A DNA stretch of 62,733 bases, taken from assembly GCA_021604005.1 (NCBI GenBank), contig BQIV01000030.1:1-62733 (forward strand). The letters run 5' to 3'. Source of the DNA: Nitrospirales bacterium (GTDB lineage: Bacteria; Nitrospirota; Nitrospiria; Nitrospirales; UBA8639). Below the pieces are notes generated by a model. That model was given only the letters and a program-made list of their open reading frames with translations, searched no databases and had not been told where the DNA came from. The position numbers and the translations under genes were made by a program. This document shows, piece by piece, positions 26,014 to 35,850 of the stretch (its first letter is position 1; each line of letters begins with the position of its first letter).

Positions 26014-28521
26014 TTAAACCTTAGCCGGCTCCGTGTTCTGTTCCGGTCCAAGCGGTTTAAAGACTAAGAGTAATGCGGCAAGTAATGTCAGATTGCTCAT
26101 GAGTGCCGTGAGCATAGCCACTCCTGTGAGGACGCCGAAGTAAATCGTGGGAATAAAACTTGACAGAGCCAAGATTGAAAATCCCGCGGTGATAATCAGT
26201 GACGTATAATACATGGCGATGCCGATACTGCCATGGCATGCCTGTATCGTGTCTCGATAGTTCCGGTAGGTGGGAAACTCCACTTGAAATCGATGTACAT
26301 AGTGAATCGTATCGTCGACGCCAATCCCAATGGCAATGGCGGCAATCGTGATCGTCATCATATCCAGCGGTATACCAAACCAACCCATAACCCCCAACAC
26401 GACTCCCGCCGCAAGGATATTCGGGATAATGGCAATGAACGAAATGGCGAGATTGCGAAAGGCAATCATAAACATCACTAAAATACTGATAAACACCACA
26501 CCCAATGTCAAAATCTGCGACGTATAGAGACTCTGAAGTAAATTATTGTAGAGCACGGCCATTCCTGTCAGGTGCACATGCTTTTCAGCAAACGGCATCT
26601 CATCGACAAGATAGGACCTGATCTGTTCAATCAATTCTTTTCGCTGCAGATTCGGCGCGGATTCGATAAGACGCATCGTGATCCGGACTTCATTTCCGTC
26701 GGAAGAAAGATACGGATTCATCAACGCGTTTTTGACGTCCTCCGGAGTCCACTTTCGCAGCACGGCTAATTCATAGTCTTCTGGAACCTTCTGGTCATTG
26801 AGTTGTTTAAAGACTTTCATGCCGGTTGCGATGGAAAGGACTTTCCCTACTTCAGGCAGTTGCTCTAGGTAATCGTGAATTTCTTCGACCACCGCTAACC
26901 GATCTCCATTAAACCAATAGGTGATCTCATCGGTGCTGCCTTCTTCGGCAAAAGGATCGTCAAAGGGATCGCCCTGCTCCTCCTCTTGTGATGCATAAAA
27001 GGCATCGTCTGCCTCAATAATGATATCAAGTGGAATTGTCCCGCCTAATTCCGAATCGATCAATTCCATGCCTTGGTAAATTTCCGTCGAACTTTTAAAA
27101 TGGTCGATGAATCGATTTTCGACATTCAGCTGCAAGATACCGGCAATGCTGACAACAACAAGCAGCACGCACCCCACAATCACCATCTTTGCATGCTTGA
27201 GCGTCCATGACGCAATGCCGGACGTGAATTGTCTCGTTAAATCCCGCCGGGCAATAATGCGTTCGGGATTGATGAGCGAGAGCACAGACGGAAAGTAGAG
27301 AAAATTGAGGACAAAGGCCAAGGCGATACCCATCGTCATCATCCACCCGAAATCAATCACGGGACGAATGCCACTGACAACCAGCGAACAAAACGCCACA
27401 ATCGTCGTCATCGCCGTAAAGAACGACGGCATCAGCATCGTATTCATCGTCTCGAAGACAATGGTTTGCTGATTCTCCTCCGGATGTTGTTCACGTAAAA
27501 TTCGGTACCGGACGATCAAATGAATCGTTAACGACATGGTGACAATGAGAAGCAACGAGGTAAAGTTTGACGAGATCACCGTGACGTGCCAGTCAAAAAA
27601 TCCCAGTAAGCCGACCATGAGACTGACGGAAATCAGGCACGAGGACATCGGAATCAGTACCCACCTGAGTTTTCGGAAAAAGAGCGCTAATGCACAGATC
27701 AAAAGACCAGTGACCCCCATACCAAATACGACGATATCGTGTTCAATGAAACGAATCATATCCGACGTGATCATCTGAACGCCGCCGAGATAGAGTTGAG
27801 CCGTATCTCGAAACGGCTCCATGATGTCCCGTATCTGCTGCACATTCGAACGTTGGTTTTCAATGACGCGCGTGTGGGCCTCTGAAAACTCCACAGCCAC
27901 TCGCTGTAAAGTAGCCTCCTCTTCTGCCGTCAGCCCCGTTTCTCTCTTCTTTTCTCGAAGCTGGTTTCTGACCTTTCGTAGAGCCTGATACGATTCTTCA
28001 GCTTTAAAATTGACTTGCAAGGCCGTGGTCCGACCATCGGGACTGACCAGATTGTTTTGATAAATCGGACTTTCTAAGAATTCCCGGCGAGCCAATTCGA
28101 CATCGACGCCTGGAGTTTCAAGTGTCCGGATCGGGGCTCCATCCGTCAGATCGGAAATCGTGACCTTCGGGCTGTTTAATAACGGAACGTCTAAGATCGT
28201 GACGACAGATTCAACACGTTCAAGTTTCGATATTTCGTCGCGCAGGGATCTGAGCGCCGAAAGCGACGCCGGGGAAAACATGTCGGCACGTGGTGAATAA
28301 GTGATGATTAAAAAGTCATCCGAACCATAGGTATCAAGCGTCGAGCGGTAATACTTCAGGTCTTGATCGTTTTCCAGCACGATCGATTCCGATGAGGCAT
28401 CAAGTTTGAGTTCTGTGCTGTAGGTGATGAAAAACGCGAACAGAAGAAAAATGAGTGTTAACGCAAACAGCGGCTTTTCGATAACAGTCTTTTTGTAGAA
28501 CTTGACGAACGAAGAAATCAT
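26014..28521 (-). CDS. RND superfamily exporter, MMPL/sterol-sensing-domain type
   Basis: Large inner-membrane transporter of 835 residues with the RND plan: one N-terminal helix, a large periplasmic domain, a block of five to six helices, then the same again. The second block has the proton-relay segment ITIAAIAIGIGVDDTIHYVH with the paired Asp typical of MMPL/HpnN-like exporters; the first has TMSLTIHLIVRY. An acidic insert (EEEQGDPFDDPFAEEGSTDE) lies in the second periplasmic loop. Probably moves a lipid or other hydrophobic substrate. No membrane-fusion protein or outer-membrane channel is adjacent, as is usual for this branch. Confidence 0.92.
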   Translation of the reverse strand: MISSFVKFYKKTVIEKPLFALTLIFLLFAFFITYSTELKLDASSESIVLENDQDLKYYRSTLDTYGSDDFLIITYSPRADMFSPASLSALRSLRDEISKLERVESVVTILDVPLLNSPKVTISDLTDGAPIRTLETPGVDVELARREFLESPIYQNNLVSPDGRTTALQVNFKAEESYQALRKVRNQLREKKRETGLTAEEEATLQRVAVEFSEAHTRVIENQRSNVQQIRDIMEPFRDTAQLYLGGVQMITSDMIRFIEHDIVVFGMGVTGLLICALALFFRKLRWVLIPMSSCLISVSLMVGLLGFFDWHVTVISSNFTSLLLIVTMSLTIHLIVRYRILREQHPEENQQTIVFETMNTMLMPSFFTAMTTIVAFCSLVVSGIRPVIDFGWMMTMGIALAFVLNFLYFPSVLSLINPERIIARRDLTRQFTSGIASWTLKHAKMVIVGCVLLVVVSIAGILQLNVENRFIDHFKSSTEIYQGMELIDSELGGTIPLDIIIEADDAFYASQEEEQGDPFDDPFAEEGSTDEITYWFNGDRLAVVEEIHDYLEQLPEVGKVLSIATGMKVFKQLNDQKVPEDYELAVLRKWTPEDVKNALMNPYLSSDGNEVRITMRLIESAPNLQRKELIEQIRSYLVDEMPFAEKHVHLTGMAVLYNNLLQSLYTSQILTLGVVFISILVMFMIAFRNLAISFIAIIPNILAAGVVLGVMGWFGIPLDMMTITIAAIAIGIGVDDTIHYVHRFQVEFPTYRNYRDTIQACHGSIGIAMYYTSLIITAGFSILALSSFIPTIYFGVLTGVAMLTALMSNLTLLAALLLVFKPLGPEQNTEPAKV

Positions 28522-28783
28522 ACAGAAACGAAAATTTTTACCCTATAGTTGAAGTCGATGAAGATTCAACGCGTCACCGCAAAACCACCGCGTTCATCCG
28601 CCGGCAACGCACGATGCCTGCAGTCACCCGCACCTTGCCGTTTTCAATGGTGAACAGACAAAAGAAACGATCGAAAGAAAAAACGCGCTACAGAACTTAC
28701 TGTAACAGAATATTTCTGGAAAGAGGGAGTTTTCGCATGAGCCGCGAAATAATTTTTTCGAACCCACGTCCACACGATTATAC

Positions 28784-29101
28784 CTAATACACGCTGACAG
28801 GCCCATGCTTGATAAAGACTTCTTTTCCTTCAATATAGGCACGATCAGATCCCCACCAGTATTGAAATCGTTTCCAGCCATGACTCTTCGGCATGGGAAT
28901 TTCGACCCGAATCTGAGCTTCATCTGTTGCAGCCAGAGTCGGCTTGAGCAGAATAAGCGCTAAATTTTGGTTCTCGGCAATATAGGCCTTGAATTGGCAT
29001 TCAGGTGGAGCAATGTGCACAGGCTTGTAATCAAACGCCGCCATGGTTGAACCGCCATAGAGATAGGCTGCGAATAAGCATGGAATAAGCGTGGAAAACA
29101 T
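28784..29101 (-). CDS. Small exported protein, hypothetical
   Basis: Protein of 105 residues with a signal peptide (MFSTLIPCLFAAYLYGGSTM). A beta-rich body follows, with IRVEIPMPKSHGWKRFQYWW. The start at 29101 is fixed by GGAGGGTCTC; six further codons upstream are open but poorly supported. No family recognised. Isolated gene about 260 bases upstream of the RND exporter. Confidence 0.65.
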   Translation of the reverse strand: MFSTLIPCLFAAYLYGGSTMAAFDYKPVHIAPPECQFKAYIAENQNLALILLKPTLAATDEAQIRVEIPMPKSHGWKRFQYWWGSDRAYIEGKEVFIKHGPVSVY

Positions 29102-29119
29102 GAGACCCTCCTCATGCAA

Positions 29120-29820
29120 TACGTGGATGATTCATGTCCTATCCTTCAGTCATATTGAAGTCCACGCGTGTCTAATTCTTTGCTACGCACACGGTCTTCT
29201 CATATCTGCCTTTCAAAATGCATAAAATGAACCACGGGCCTTCTCGTGATTGGCTCTTAAACTATTCGGCCATCCTCTACGTCGCATGTATTCTTATCGT
29301 ATACCAATCAAGCCATTGACCAAGATTGCTTCCCCTTCACAATGCGAAAAATAGCCATGCGCCACCCATGACGACCGTTGTATCGAATCGGATACAGTCC
29401 CGTATACCAAAAGATATGTCGTTGACTTGTGACAGTCAGTCCCTCCCCCCAAGCACAACAGGCTCACGTGAGAACGCTGATAAGCCGGGCTCTCCTTTCA
29501 TCAGATGGCACAAGCTCTTTGGCAGAAACGACAAGCCAAAACCGCCATGGTGTGTGCTGACACAGCCATCGCGTAACCCATCGAAATATGCAAGAAATTG
29601 CTTGTCACACGTGTGTATGGCATTTCAAGCCTTCCCCGAAGAGTCAGCGTAAAACCGAGGCTTGGGCCAACGCGAACCTGGCATGCTCCAGCACGGCAAT
29701 CCCCTGAACGTTTCCTGGCATACAGGTTGCTGTCTACATATTCATGAGTACAAATTTTGAGAGAGACAATACAGACCAAAACGAAGACCGGCATCTTCGT
29801 ACCACAGAAAGGACAGGATC
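29120..29820. other. Long intergenic, no supported gene
   Basis: About 700 bases. Overlapping frames on both strands reach about 100 codons (29326-29652 plus, 29501-29794 minus). They lack ribosome sites, have no hydrophobic core or similarity, and exclude each other. It may contain decayed sequence. Confidence 0.5.
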
Positions 29821-30336
29821 ATGTTACAGACACCTCAAAATCACAACTCCATATTACTGACTGGATTATTCTTAGGCGTTCTGTTGATCAGCCCACTCCT
29901 GGGAATGGAGTCTGCGCGTGCTGGTCCGGATGCAACATATGATCGCTCCAGTCAATGTGTCTGGGTTCAGACATCTGCCCCATCCCTGCAGACCTCAACG
30001 CCTCGCCACCCCTTACATCCGGAACCGGAAGAAGATTTGCTGGTCAACGAAGATGTGAATATCGTCACCGGCCTGTATACACGATCGTATTCGCGACATA
30101 AGGATGGAATCATCGACTACAAGACTGCCCGTCAGATTGTGATTTCAGAATACAATGAATATTGGAATACCGTGGTCGAGACCAAAGAGTTTCCCCTCTT
30201 ATACTGGGAAGATGGCGATCGTGATGGAGCGTTTGACATGTGGATTGATCAGCATGGTGAAGGGTCGCCCTGTGATATTGTTCCATATCATATTTATGAG
30301 TCGAATCAACTCGCTCAGTCGGCAGAATATCAATGA
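29821..30336 (+). CDS. Exported protein with possible Ca2+-binding loop
   Basis: Protein of 171 residues with a signal peptide (ILLTGLFLGVLLISPLLG, cleaved near SARAG). No family recognised. Near the C-terminus, DGDRDGAFDMW resembles an EF-hand or dockerin-type calcium loop, preceded by an aromatic helix (YNEYWNTVVETKEF). The start at 29821 follows AAAGGACAGG. Single gene. Confidence 0.65.
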   Translation: MLQTPQNHNSILLTGLFLGVLLISPLLGMESARAGPDATYDRSSQCVWVQTSAPSLQTSTPRHPLHPEPEEDLLVNEDVNIVTGLYTRSYSRHKDGIIDYKTARQIVISEYNEYWNTVVETKEFPLLYWEDGDRDGAFDMWIDQHGEGSPCDIVPYHIYESNQLAQSAEYQ

Positions 30337-30426
30337 TGCGCACAGCACAGTCGCCAACGGGATGGAAGGGGACCATGAATTCACAAAGAACTCGCGTGTC
30401 TTCATGCGAGAAACACAGGATGCCGT

Positions 30427-30735
30427 TCATGTCCCCTGCAGACGCAGGCTCCACCCTTTCTCTTGCAAGCAGCTCCTCACTTCATCTTTATAACGTGGGA
30501 TAAAGAAGACCAATATCTGCGCAGGATCGATAGGACTCTCCCCTCCCAATCCCAGGCTTTTCCGACATGCCGTTTCGTCTCGACTAAAATCCTCTTCTGT
30601 TCCACCAGGCTTATACAATCCAAAATCGACACTGGCACAACTGACACTGAACAGCAGTAGCACAAACGCAGGCCAAACCCACGGTGCCTCCCAGATGACT
30701 CGATGCGCGCGACAAGTCCTCACGATGACAATCAC
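30427..30735 (-). CDS. Small lipoprotein, hypothetical
   Basis: Protein of 102 residues with a hydrophobic segment and a lipobox-like VSCAS (FVLLLFSVSCAS). A mature part of about 65 residues contains two further Cys (TACRKSLG and VRSCLQEKGW) that could form a disulphide. The pattern DETACRK-SCLQEKGW is common in small bacterial envelope lipoproteins. The start is uncertain and may be later than 30735. Confidence 0.6.
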   Translation of the reverse strand: MIVIVRTCRAHRVIWEAPWVWPAFVLLLFSVSCASVDFGLYKPGGTEEDFSRDETACRKSLGLGGESPIDPAQILVFFIPRYKDEVRSCLQEKGWSLRLQGT

Positions 30736-31073
30736 AGATTCCCGAATTGAATCAGAGGAGCCGTTCTATTCATCTCGTCCTCCTATACATCTCCTCCTGA
30801 GAAGAGACAGCTGTACAACACCACGGCTCCGTCGTAAGAAGCGACGCGGTGCAGTTTTCCATGCGTAATAGAGTCCGCGGCTCAACAATCTGCTCAAAAC
30901 TTAGGCAGTATACCGTTCGAGAATGACGAAAGATGAACAAGCCTCCACTGATTTTCGTTTAGAAACACCTCGGAGATAATAGCCAAGCCCATGAAGAATA
31001 CAGTATATTTAAAGTAACACGTGGCCATTATTTTTCTTTCTTCATATCATACGAATTGTGATGAGCGCATCGG
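30736..31073. other. Intergenic, no gene seen
   Basis: About 340 bases of divergent spacer, containing the promoter region of the response regulator. No structure recognised. Confidence 0.4.
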
Positions 31074-31472
31074 ATGGTCCGTTCTACTGGCAAGAGAAAA
31101 AAACGCGTTCTCATCGTTGATGACGAACCAGCCGTGCGAAGGACTGTCAGAGCCGCATTAGAGTCCGCCGGGTATGATTGTGCAGAATCTGAAAACGGAG
31201 CTGCAGGCTTAGCCTGGATAGAAGAGAACCATGCCGACCTCATCATTGCCGATTACCACATGCCAGTTCTGAGCGGCTTACGACTCCTCGAACGAGTTGC
31301 TGGCTATCATAATGGTACAGCCCCACCGGTTATCATGCTTAGTGGAGTTCTGAAACACAAAGACAAGCAGAAAGCCATGGAACTCGGAGCCTATGCGATT
31401 GTTGACAAGCCGTGTAATTTTCGAGAGCTAGTTGTCACGGTTGGTGAAGCGATTGAGTCTTCACAGACCTGA
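31074..31472 (+). CDS. Single-domain response regulator (REC only)
   Basis: CheY-like receiver of 132 residues without an output domain. Key residues are present: the acidic pair in LIVDDEPAV, the phosphoacceptor Asp in IIADYHMPV, the Ser switch in MLSG and the Lys in VDKPCN. A basic N-terminal tail (RSTGKRKKRV) precedes the domain. No kinase is adjacent, so its partner is elsewhere. The start is the ATG at 31074. Confidence 0.92.
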   Translation: MVRSTGKRKKRVLIVDDEPAVRRTVRAALESAGYDCAESENGAAGLAWIEENHADLIIADYHMPVLSGLRLLERVAGYHNGTAPPVIMLSGVLKHKDKQKAMELGAYAIVDKPCNFRELVVTVGEAIESSQT

Positions 31473-31757
31473 CCGCCACCAATCGGTTTCTTGCCACGAC
31501 ACACGCCTGACATCTACCATCTCTTCACTCACCGCATCGCTGGACAATTTCCCGTAAACATATTATAAGTGGCCATTGCCGTTAAGTCTGTACGTAATCG
31601 TTGCACCCCTCTCGACTCACACAGCTAAAAAACGCGTACCACGTAATACCCGCAATACGAGAGCTTGCGTGTCAACCGCCAACGTTCACCAAAGACACAC
31701 AAGCCAGTGAGGCACGAATAACCTTCTGTATTTTTTCATAAACAGGTCATTCCTATC

Positions 31758-32732
31758 ATGCAATTTTTTTTGAAACATACGTGTCCAATCGGTTCCGTAG
31801 CGGTGTTATTCACCGTCGCACTCCTATCCCATAGCGTAGTCCACGCTGAAGCACCAGCGCCAAACGCGCATTGGGGTGGCCTCGCCTATCCCGACCAATA
31901 TCCGGTCTTGCAACTGGGTCTGACCTTAAACCGGTTTACCGAATTTAATGGCGAAGGGGAGCGATTCAACGACATCCGCGAAACCATTGGACTCAACGAG
32001 ATTACGTTGAGTTGGACCGAACATCTCGAACGCTGGAAAGGCTGGAGTACGAATCTCACCGTTGGAGCAGGACCAACACGCGATCAACCCACACGTTTTC
32101 TCCAAAACCAAGTCGTCCATGAAACATTGAAAGGTATCCCTAAGGTCCCGGTTCGAGAAAAGCGCCGGCAAACGGACTTTATGATCACTGGCACCTTGAA
32201 TCGATGGTTTTCGCTCGGCTCGATAGACAGAATTCTATTTGCCGGGTTGGGGGTCTCGTCTGGCAGTTTGTATCATGAAGTCTTCGGACGAATGGGCGTA
32301 CGCCGTTGGTCGCCGATCGAAATGATCTACGGCCCATCCGGCGAGGAGAAACCCTGGTGGGTGTCAGTTTTCGGCCCATTGCGTTTTTCAGGAATGTATC
32401 GATACTCAAGGGTATGGGAGGGCGCCGCACTTCGTGCGCTGGCACCGGAATCACACATTGCACAGGGGTCAGTCAGCTATGGTTGGATGCGAGAGGATCA
32501 CTTTCCACTCTTTGAGGTTGAAGTTGGCGTAACTCTTGATTCCGGTATATTTTTAGACGTCTTGGGCGATTCACTTGAAGAACGTTTTTACTCCGTGGCT
32601 ATACGGGCCCATCCCTTTACCCTTGAAACCTGGAACGATCAACTCAACAGCAAAGACTTCGGCCCGACATACGGCGCTCGCTTGATGATCGAGCTGTATA
32701 CCTTCCTCCCCGAGAGCTGGCAATGGCGCTAG
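31758..32732 (+). CDS. Exported protein, beta-barrel-like, hypothetical
   Basis: Protein of 324 residues with a signal peptide (VAVLFTVALLSHSVVHAEA). The mature part has alternating hydrophobic and aromatic strands separated by polar turns (LNRFTEFNGEGERFNDIRET, WSTNLTVGAGPT, GARLMIELYTFLPESWQWR at the C-terminus), suggesting an outer-membrane beta barrel or porin-like protein. Family not recognised. It converges on a DUF2490 gene that also looks like a barrel. Confidence 0.68.
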   Translation: MQFFLKHTCPIGSVAVLFTVALLSHSVVHAEAPAPNAHWGGLAYPDQYPVLQLGLTLNRFTEFNGEGERFNDIRETIGLNEITLSWTEHLERWKGWSTNLTVGAGPTRDQPTRFLQNQVVHETLKGIPKVPVREKRRQTDFMITGTLNRWFSLGSIDRILFAGLGVSSGSLYHEVFGRMGVRRWSPIEMIYGPSGEEKPWWVSVFGPLRFSGMYRYSRVWEGAALRALAPESHIAQGSVSYGWMREDHFPLFEVEVGVTLDSGIFLDVLGDSLEERFYSVAIRAHPFTLETWNDQLNSKDFGPTYGARLMIELYTFLPESWQWR

Positions 32733-32775
32733 ACACCCCAAATGAACACCCGTACGCGAGAGGAATCCCTGTGTC

Positions 32776-33492
32776 CTACTTGCCCCAATCGACAAACCAT
32801 TGCATCAAAATAATATGATTCATGGCATTCGGTCCTGTCTGTCTGTTAATGGCTTGATTTTGATAACCGAAGTCCACACTCAGTGAATCACTTAATTTAC
32901 GACTAATTCCAAGAAAGGCTCGATTTTGATCGAATCCGGATTCCGGTCCACCTTGAAGAGTATTGAGCCCCGCAAACACTTCATCATACACCACAAAACC
33001 CCAACGCTTCTCTGCTCCAAATGGGACATCCACCCGAACCATCTCTCGAGCTCTGAGCGCCGTTCCACGTGCATTCCGAATAAACCGTTCTTCTAAACGT
33101 GTTCGGCTCGAAATTCTGAAGTCCGTAAAGGCATGCCGAAAACTTAGCTGTTGGTACAATCGATGCTCATCACGAAACTGCGGTTCGTAATTGGTCACCC
33201 AGGCATAGCCTTGCCAGATAGAGAATGACTTGGAAAGTTTATAGCCAATCGCCGGCCGAAGCAGAAGTTGATCAATCTCCGAAACGTTGTCCCCGAACCG
33301 TGGATTGACTTCAACCCAGCCAAGAAAGTTTCCAGGCAAATGCAATCGATTGTAAATCGGAAACCAGAGCTGGCCATCATGATCAGTTTCTGCTCTGACA
33401 GTTTCAGTTCCGAGGCCGGCGAAAACAAAACACACCAGCAACATGGCTTGCCATTGAATCTTTAAGAAATTTCGATGAACCTTCAAGTGCAT
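32776..33492 (-). CDS. DUF2490 family exported protein
   Basis: Protein of 238 residues with a signal peptide (MLLVCFVFAGLGTETVRAET). It matches DUF2490, predicted outer-membrane barrels: GQLWFPIYNRLHLP, LLLRPAIGYKLSKSFSIWQG, RLYQQLSFRHAF, SSRTRLEERFI and a C-terminal HIILMQWFVDW ending in aromatic residues. Function unknown. The ATG is followed directly by a basic N-region, and GGAGG precedes it. Confidence 0.88.
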   Translation of the reverse strand: MHLKVHRNFLKIQWQAMLLVCFVFAGLGTETVRAETDHDGQLWFPIYNRLHLPGNFLGWVEVNPRFGDNVSEIDQLLLRPAIGYKLSKSFSIWQGYAWVTNYEPQFRDEHRLYQQLSFRHAFTDFRISSRTRLEERFIRNARGTALRAREMVRVDVPFGAEKRWGFVVYDEVFAGLNTLQGGPESGFDQNRAFLGISRKLSDSLSVDFGYQNQAINRQTGPNAMNHIILMQWFVDWGK

Positions 33493-34238
33493 CCTCCTTG
33501 GTTAACGCATGTCCTCGTCAATGCCGAGCAGCGGTCATTCAAACATTGTGCATCATCCGCCCTCGCACCACCTACACAACAATGAACACATCACAACATT
33601 TTCTACTTATCAGCTTTCCATGAGGGAAAATTATGATGCTTGAATAATAGGCACCAAAAACATGTAACACAGTCCGTTCGACATCAACGAGTTCTCATGT
33701 ACTCGTACGGCCAAAAAATGCAACGTACTTGGCCCCTATGTCGATAACAGAGAACGGAGTCATCTATGCTCATCGAAAAAGGATCCGATAACGTTGGACC
33801 ATTCATTGTTGAACGTTATATATCTCCTTTTGACGTTCTCATCAGTTACACTGTCATCGTGATAGGTCCACTGAGAGAGAAGAAAAATGCAGAAACGAAC
33901 TTTTGGCAATGTGCACACCGATCAGATACACATATTCATAACTGCGATCGACAATGACAGCGTTGCCCGACTCAATTTTTTCCATCTCTTTTGGTAGGCC
34001 AAGACGATTGTGAATGGAGTTCGGCCTCGCGCTGCATACGACAATTGAGGCGATGAGATATCGAACCGTTGAAGACGATAAGTGACAGAGAATAAAGGAG
34101 CTGACAAACAATACGGATAATGCCGTGACCGCGGCATTGTCCGTGAGACGGTTTCTCAAGGGGAGCAAGGAAATGCTCGACGGCACGAAACACATTGCGA
34201 TACTGCCGCCAACCTGACGCAACAACGAGTCAAGTGAC
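33493..34238. other. Long intergenic, no supported gene
   Basis: About 745 bases. A 63-codon frame at 33766-33957 (plus) has a weak GGAG site, and a 128-codon frame at 33854-34240 (minus) has several hydrophobic stretches. They overlap each other and resemble nothing known. Either could be a small orphan gene, but I would not call one. Confidence 0.45.
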
Positions 34239-34595
34239 ATGAGCCAATTTGTTGAATATCTTAAGGAAGTGTTCGTCCACTTTGGACCTATTCACGCGCG
34301 AAAAATGTTCGGAGGGTACGGGGTCTACTTCCGAAAAACGATGTTTGGACTTGTAGCAGATGATGTTCTGTATCTAAAAGTTGATGCCGAATTAGCTAAA
34401 GACTTTGAGGCACGGGGGTTAGGTCCATTTGAATACTGCAAGGGCGACAACGTCGTAAAAATGTCCTACTACATGGCTCCAGAGGAAATACTTGATGATC
34501 CTGACGAAGCTGCGGCATGGGCCAAACGTTCCTATGATGCCGCGCTTCGATCAACCTCAAAGAAACGGGGAAAATCCAAGAAGCGCTTGCCCTAA
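34239..34595 (+). CDS. TfoX/Sxy N-terminal domain protein
   Basis: Protein of 118 residues matching the TfoX N-domain. The family core is HARKMFGGYGVYFRKTMFGL, then DDVLYLKVD and the C-terminal YYMAPEEILDDPDEAAAWAK. It lacks the TfoX C-terminal domain, as most such short proteins do. Sxy/TfoX promotes competence gene expression in gammaproteobacteria; for the short forms no role is proved. Ends in a Lys-rich tail. Confidence 0.93.
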   Translation: MSQFVEYLKEVFVHFGPIHARKMFGGYGVYFRKTMFGLVADDVLYLKVDAELAKDFEARGLGPFEYCKGDNVVKMSYYMAPEEILDDPDEAAAWAKRSYDAALRSTSKKRGKSKKRLP

Positions 34596-34677
34596 CCTTA
34601 TCATAAAATACTTCCGACACATTCATGTGGCAATCACGGACCGTTTGTCGTTGTCCATGACTTTTCCTTGGAACTTG

Positions 34678-35214
34678 TCAATTTTTTTCTGCCAGTAATC
34701 GCTGAATTTCCTTTTCAGTGGCTTCATAGGCACCTTCGCCTATTCGGGTATACTGAATAATACCCTTCTTATCAATTAAATAAAGCGTTGGCCAATAACG
34801 ATTCCGAAATAGACGCCACGTTGTAAAATCATTATCAATCGGCACAGCATAGGGCAATTGCTTCTTCTTGATATAGTCTTCAACTCGACTCACATCGTGT
34901 TCATATTGAAACTCTGGAGAATGGATCGCAATTACGACTAACCCCTCCGCTGCATATTTTTCATGCCAAGCCTTCACATAGGGTTCGATATTGCGGCAAT
35001 TCCAACATCCAAATGTCCAAAACTCCACCATCACAACCTTCCCACGAAGGTCGGCCAAGCGAAGCGGTTGCGAATTCAGCCACGTGTCATTGGTAATCTC
35101 AGGAGCTTGAGTTCCAACTCGAGCATGCGCTGGAGGACTATTGAACCACAACGTCAACACACAAACCCAGCACGCAATCATCCCCCCCGATATCGCTAAT
35201 GATGGAATTCGCAT
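34678..35214 (-). CDS. TlpA-like thioredoxin-fold protein, exported
   Basis: Redox or thioredoxin-fold protein of about 178 residues. A signal sequence (MIACWVCVLTLWFNSPPAHA) is followed by an AhpC/TlpA-like domain: GTQAPEITNDTWLNSQPLRL, then VEFWTFGCWNCRNIEPYV with the CWNC active site, and the cis-Pro loop RYWPTLYLIDKKG. The active-site variant and long insert (SRVEDYIKKKQLPYAVPIDN) resemble the DipZ/TlpA group. The start at 35214 follows AAGGAG. It probably handles disulphides in the periplasm alongside the VKOR fusion at 1.3 kb. Confidence 0.92.
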   Translation of the reverse strand: MRIPSLAISGGMIACWVCVLTLWFNSPPAHARVGTQAPEITNDTWLNSQPLRLADLRGKVVMVEFWTFGCWNCRNIEPYVKAWHEKYAAEGLVVIAIHSPEFQYEHDVSRVEDYIKKKQLPYAVPIDNDFTTWRLFRNRYWPTLYLIDKKGIIQYTRIGEGAYEATEKEIQRLLAEKN

Positions 35215-35850
35215 TACACGCTCCTTTCGTACCTTCCAATCATGTCGCACTTCTCCCGCTGCCAGAAAACAGTATCTCGCTTGTTCAAATACCTGCCACC
35301 AACTAAGAACCTAACCTGAGAGTATGGTCATGAAATCGGAAAATATATTACAGATTGGCTGAATTTTCCGATTGTGCCAATTGAGGGCTCCTCATGCCTA
35401 TCTATTGTAGCCTTTGTAATAAATACTTATATGTACGTACAAGCAATCAGACGGGTACGTAATTTCAGTGTCTGCAAATCCATCCAAAGTATGTTTTTGG
35501 TGAAGGGAAATCGCTCACAGGCTTTCAACGACAAGCCCAAGCCACGACACTATATGTCGTAGGATTTATTCGCTTTTCAAGCAATATCATCACAATATTC
35601 GTTTTCCCAACCATGGTACCTAAATTGCTTTTCCGAGTGATAACGGCAATTGCAATCTTCTTCCTTAACGCTTCTGTACGACAGCATATATTCATTGTAC
35701 ATACAACCTGGATTGCATAGGGGGCTCTCACCTACAAATTCTCCAAGCCGTGAATCAAAAAATGATAACGACTCATCACATGCCTCAACCAAATGGTGGC
35801 CTGTTCTCTGATCCGCATGTACTACATTTCATTCAGGGGGTTTGTTATTC
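35215..35850. other. Long intergenic before glycan cluster
   Basis: About 635 bases, AT-rich, with only overlapping unsupported frames of about 70 codons. It should hold the promoter of the cluster that begins at 35851. No terminator or riboswitch was recognised. Confidence 0.5.

Noticed and set aside
29326-29794. Frames of about 100 codons on both strands in the 700-bp gap
   Set aside because: No ribosome site, composition unlike a folded protein, and mutual overlap.
33766-34240. Two overlapping frames (63 codons plus, 128 codons minus)
   Set aside because: They exclude each other, have weak or no ribosome sites and resemble nothing; the minus frame also begins on top of the TfoX start.
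35525-35792. Cys/Tyr-rich minus-strand frames before the glycan cluster
   Set aside because: Low complexity, no start signal and no similarity; probably chance frames in AT-rich DNA.
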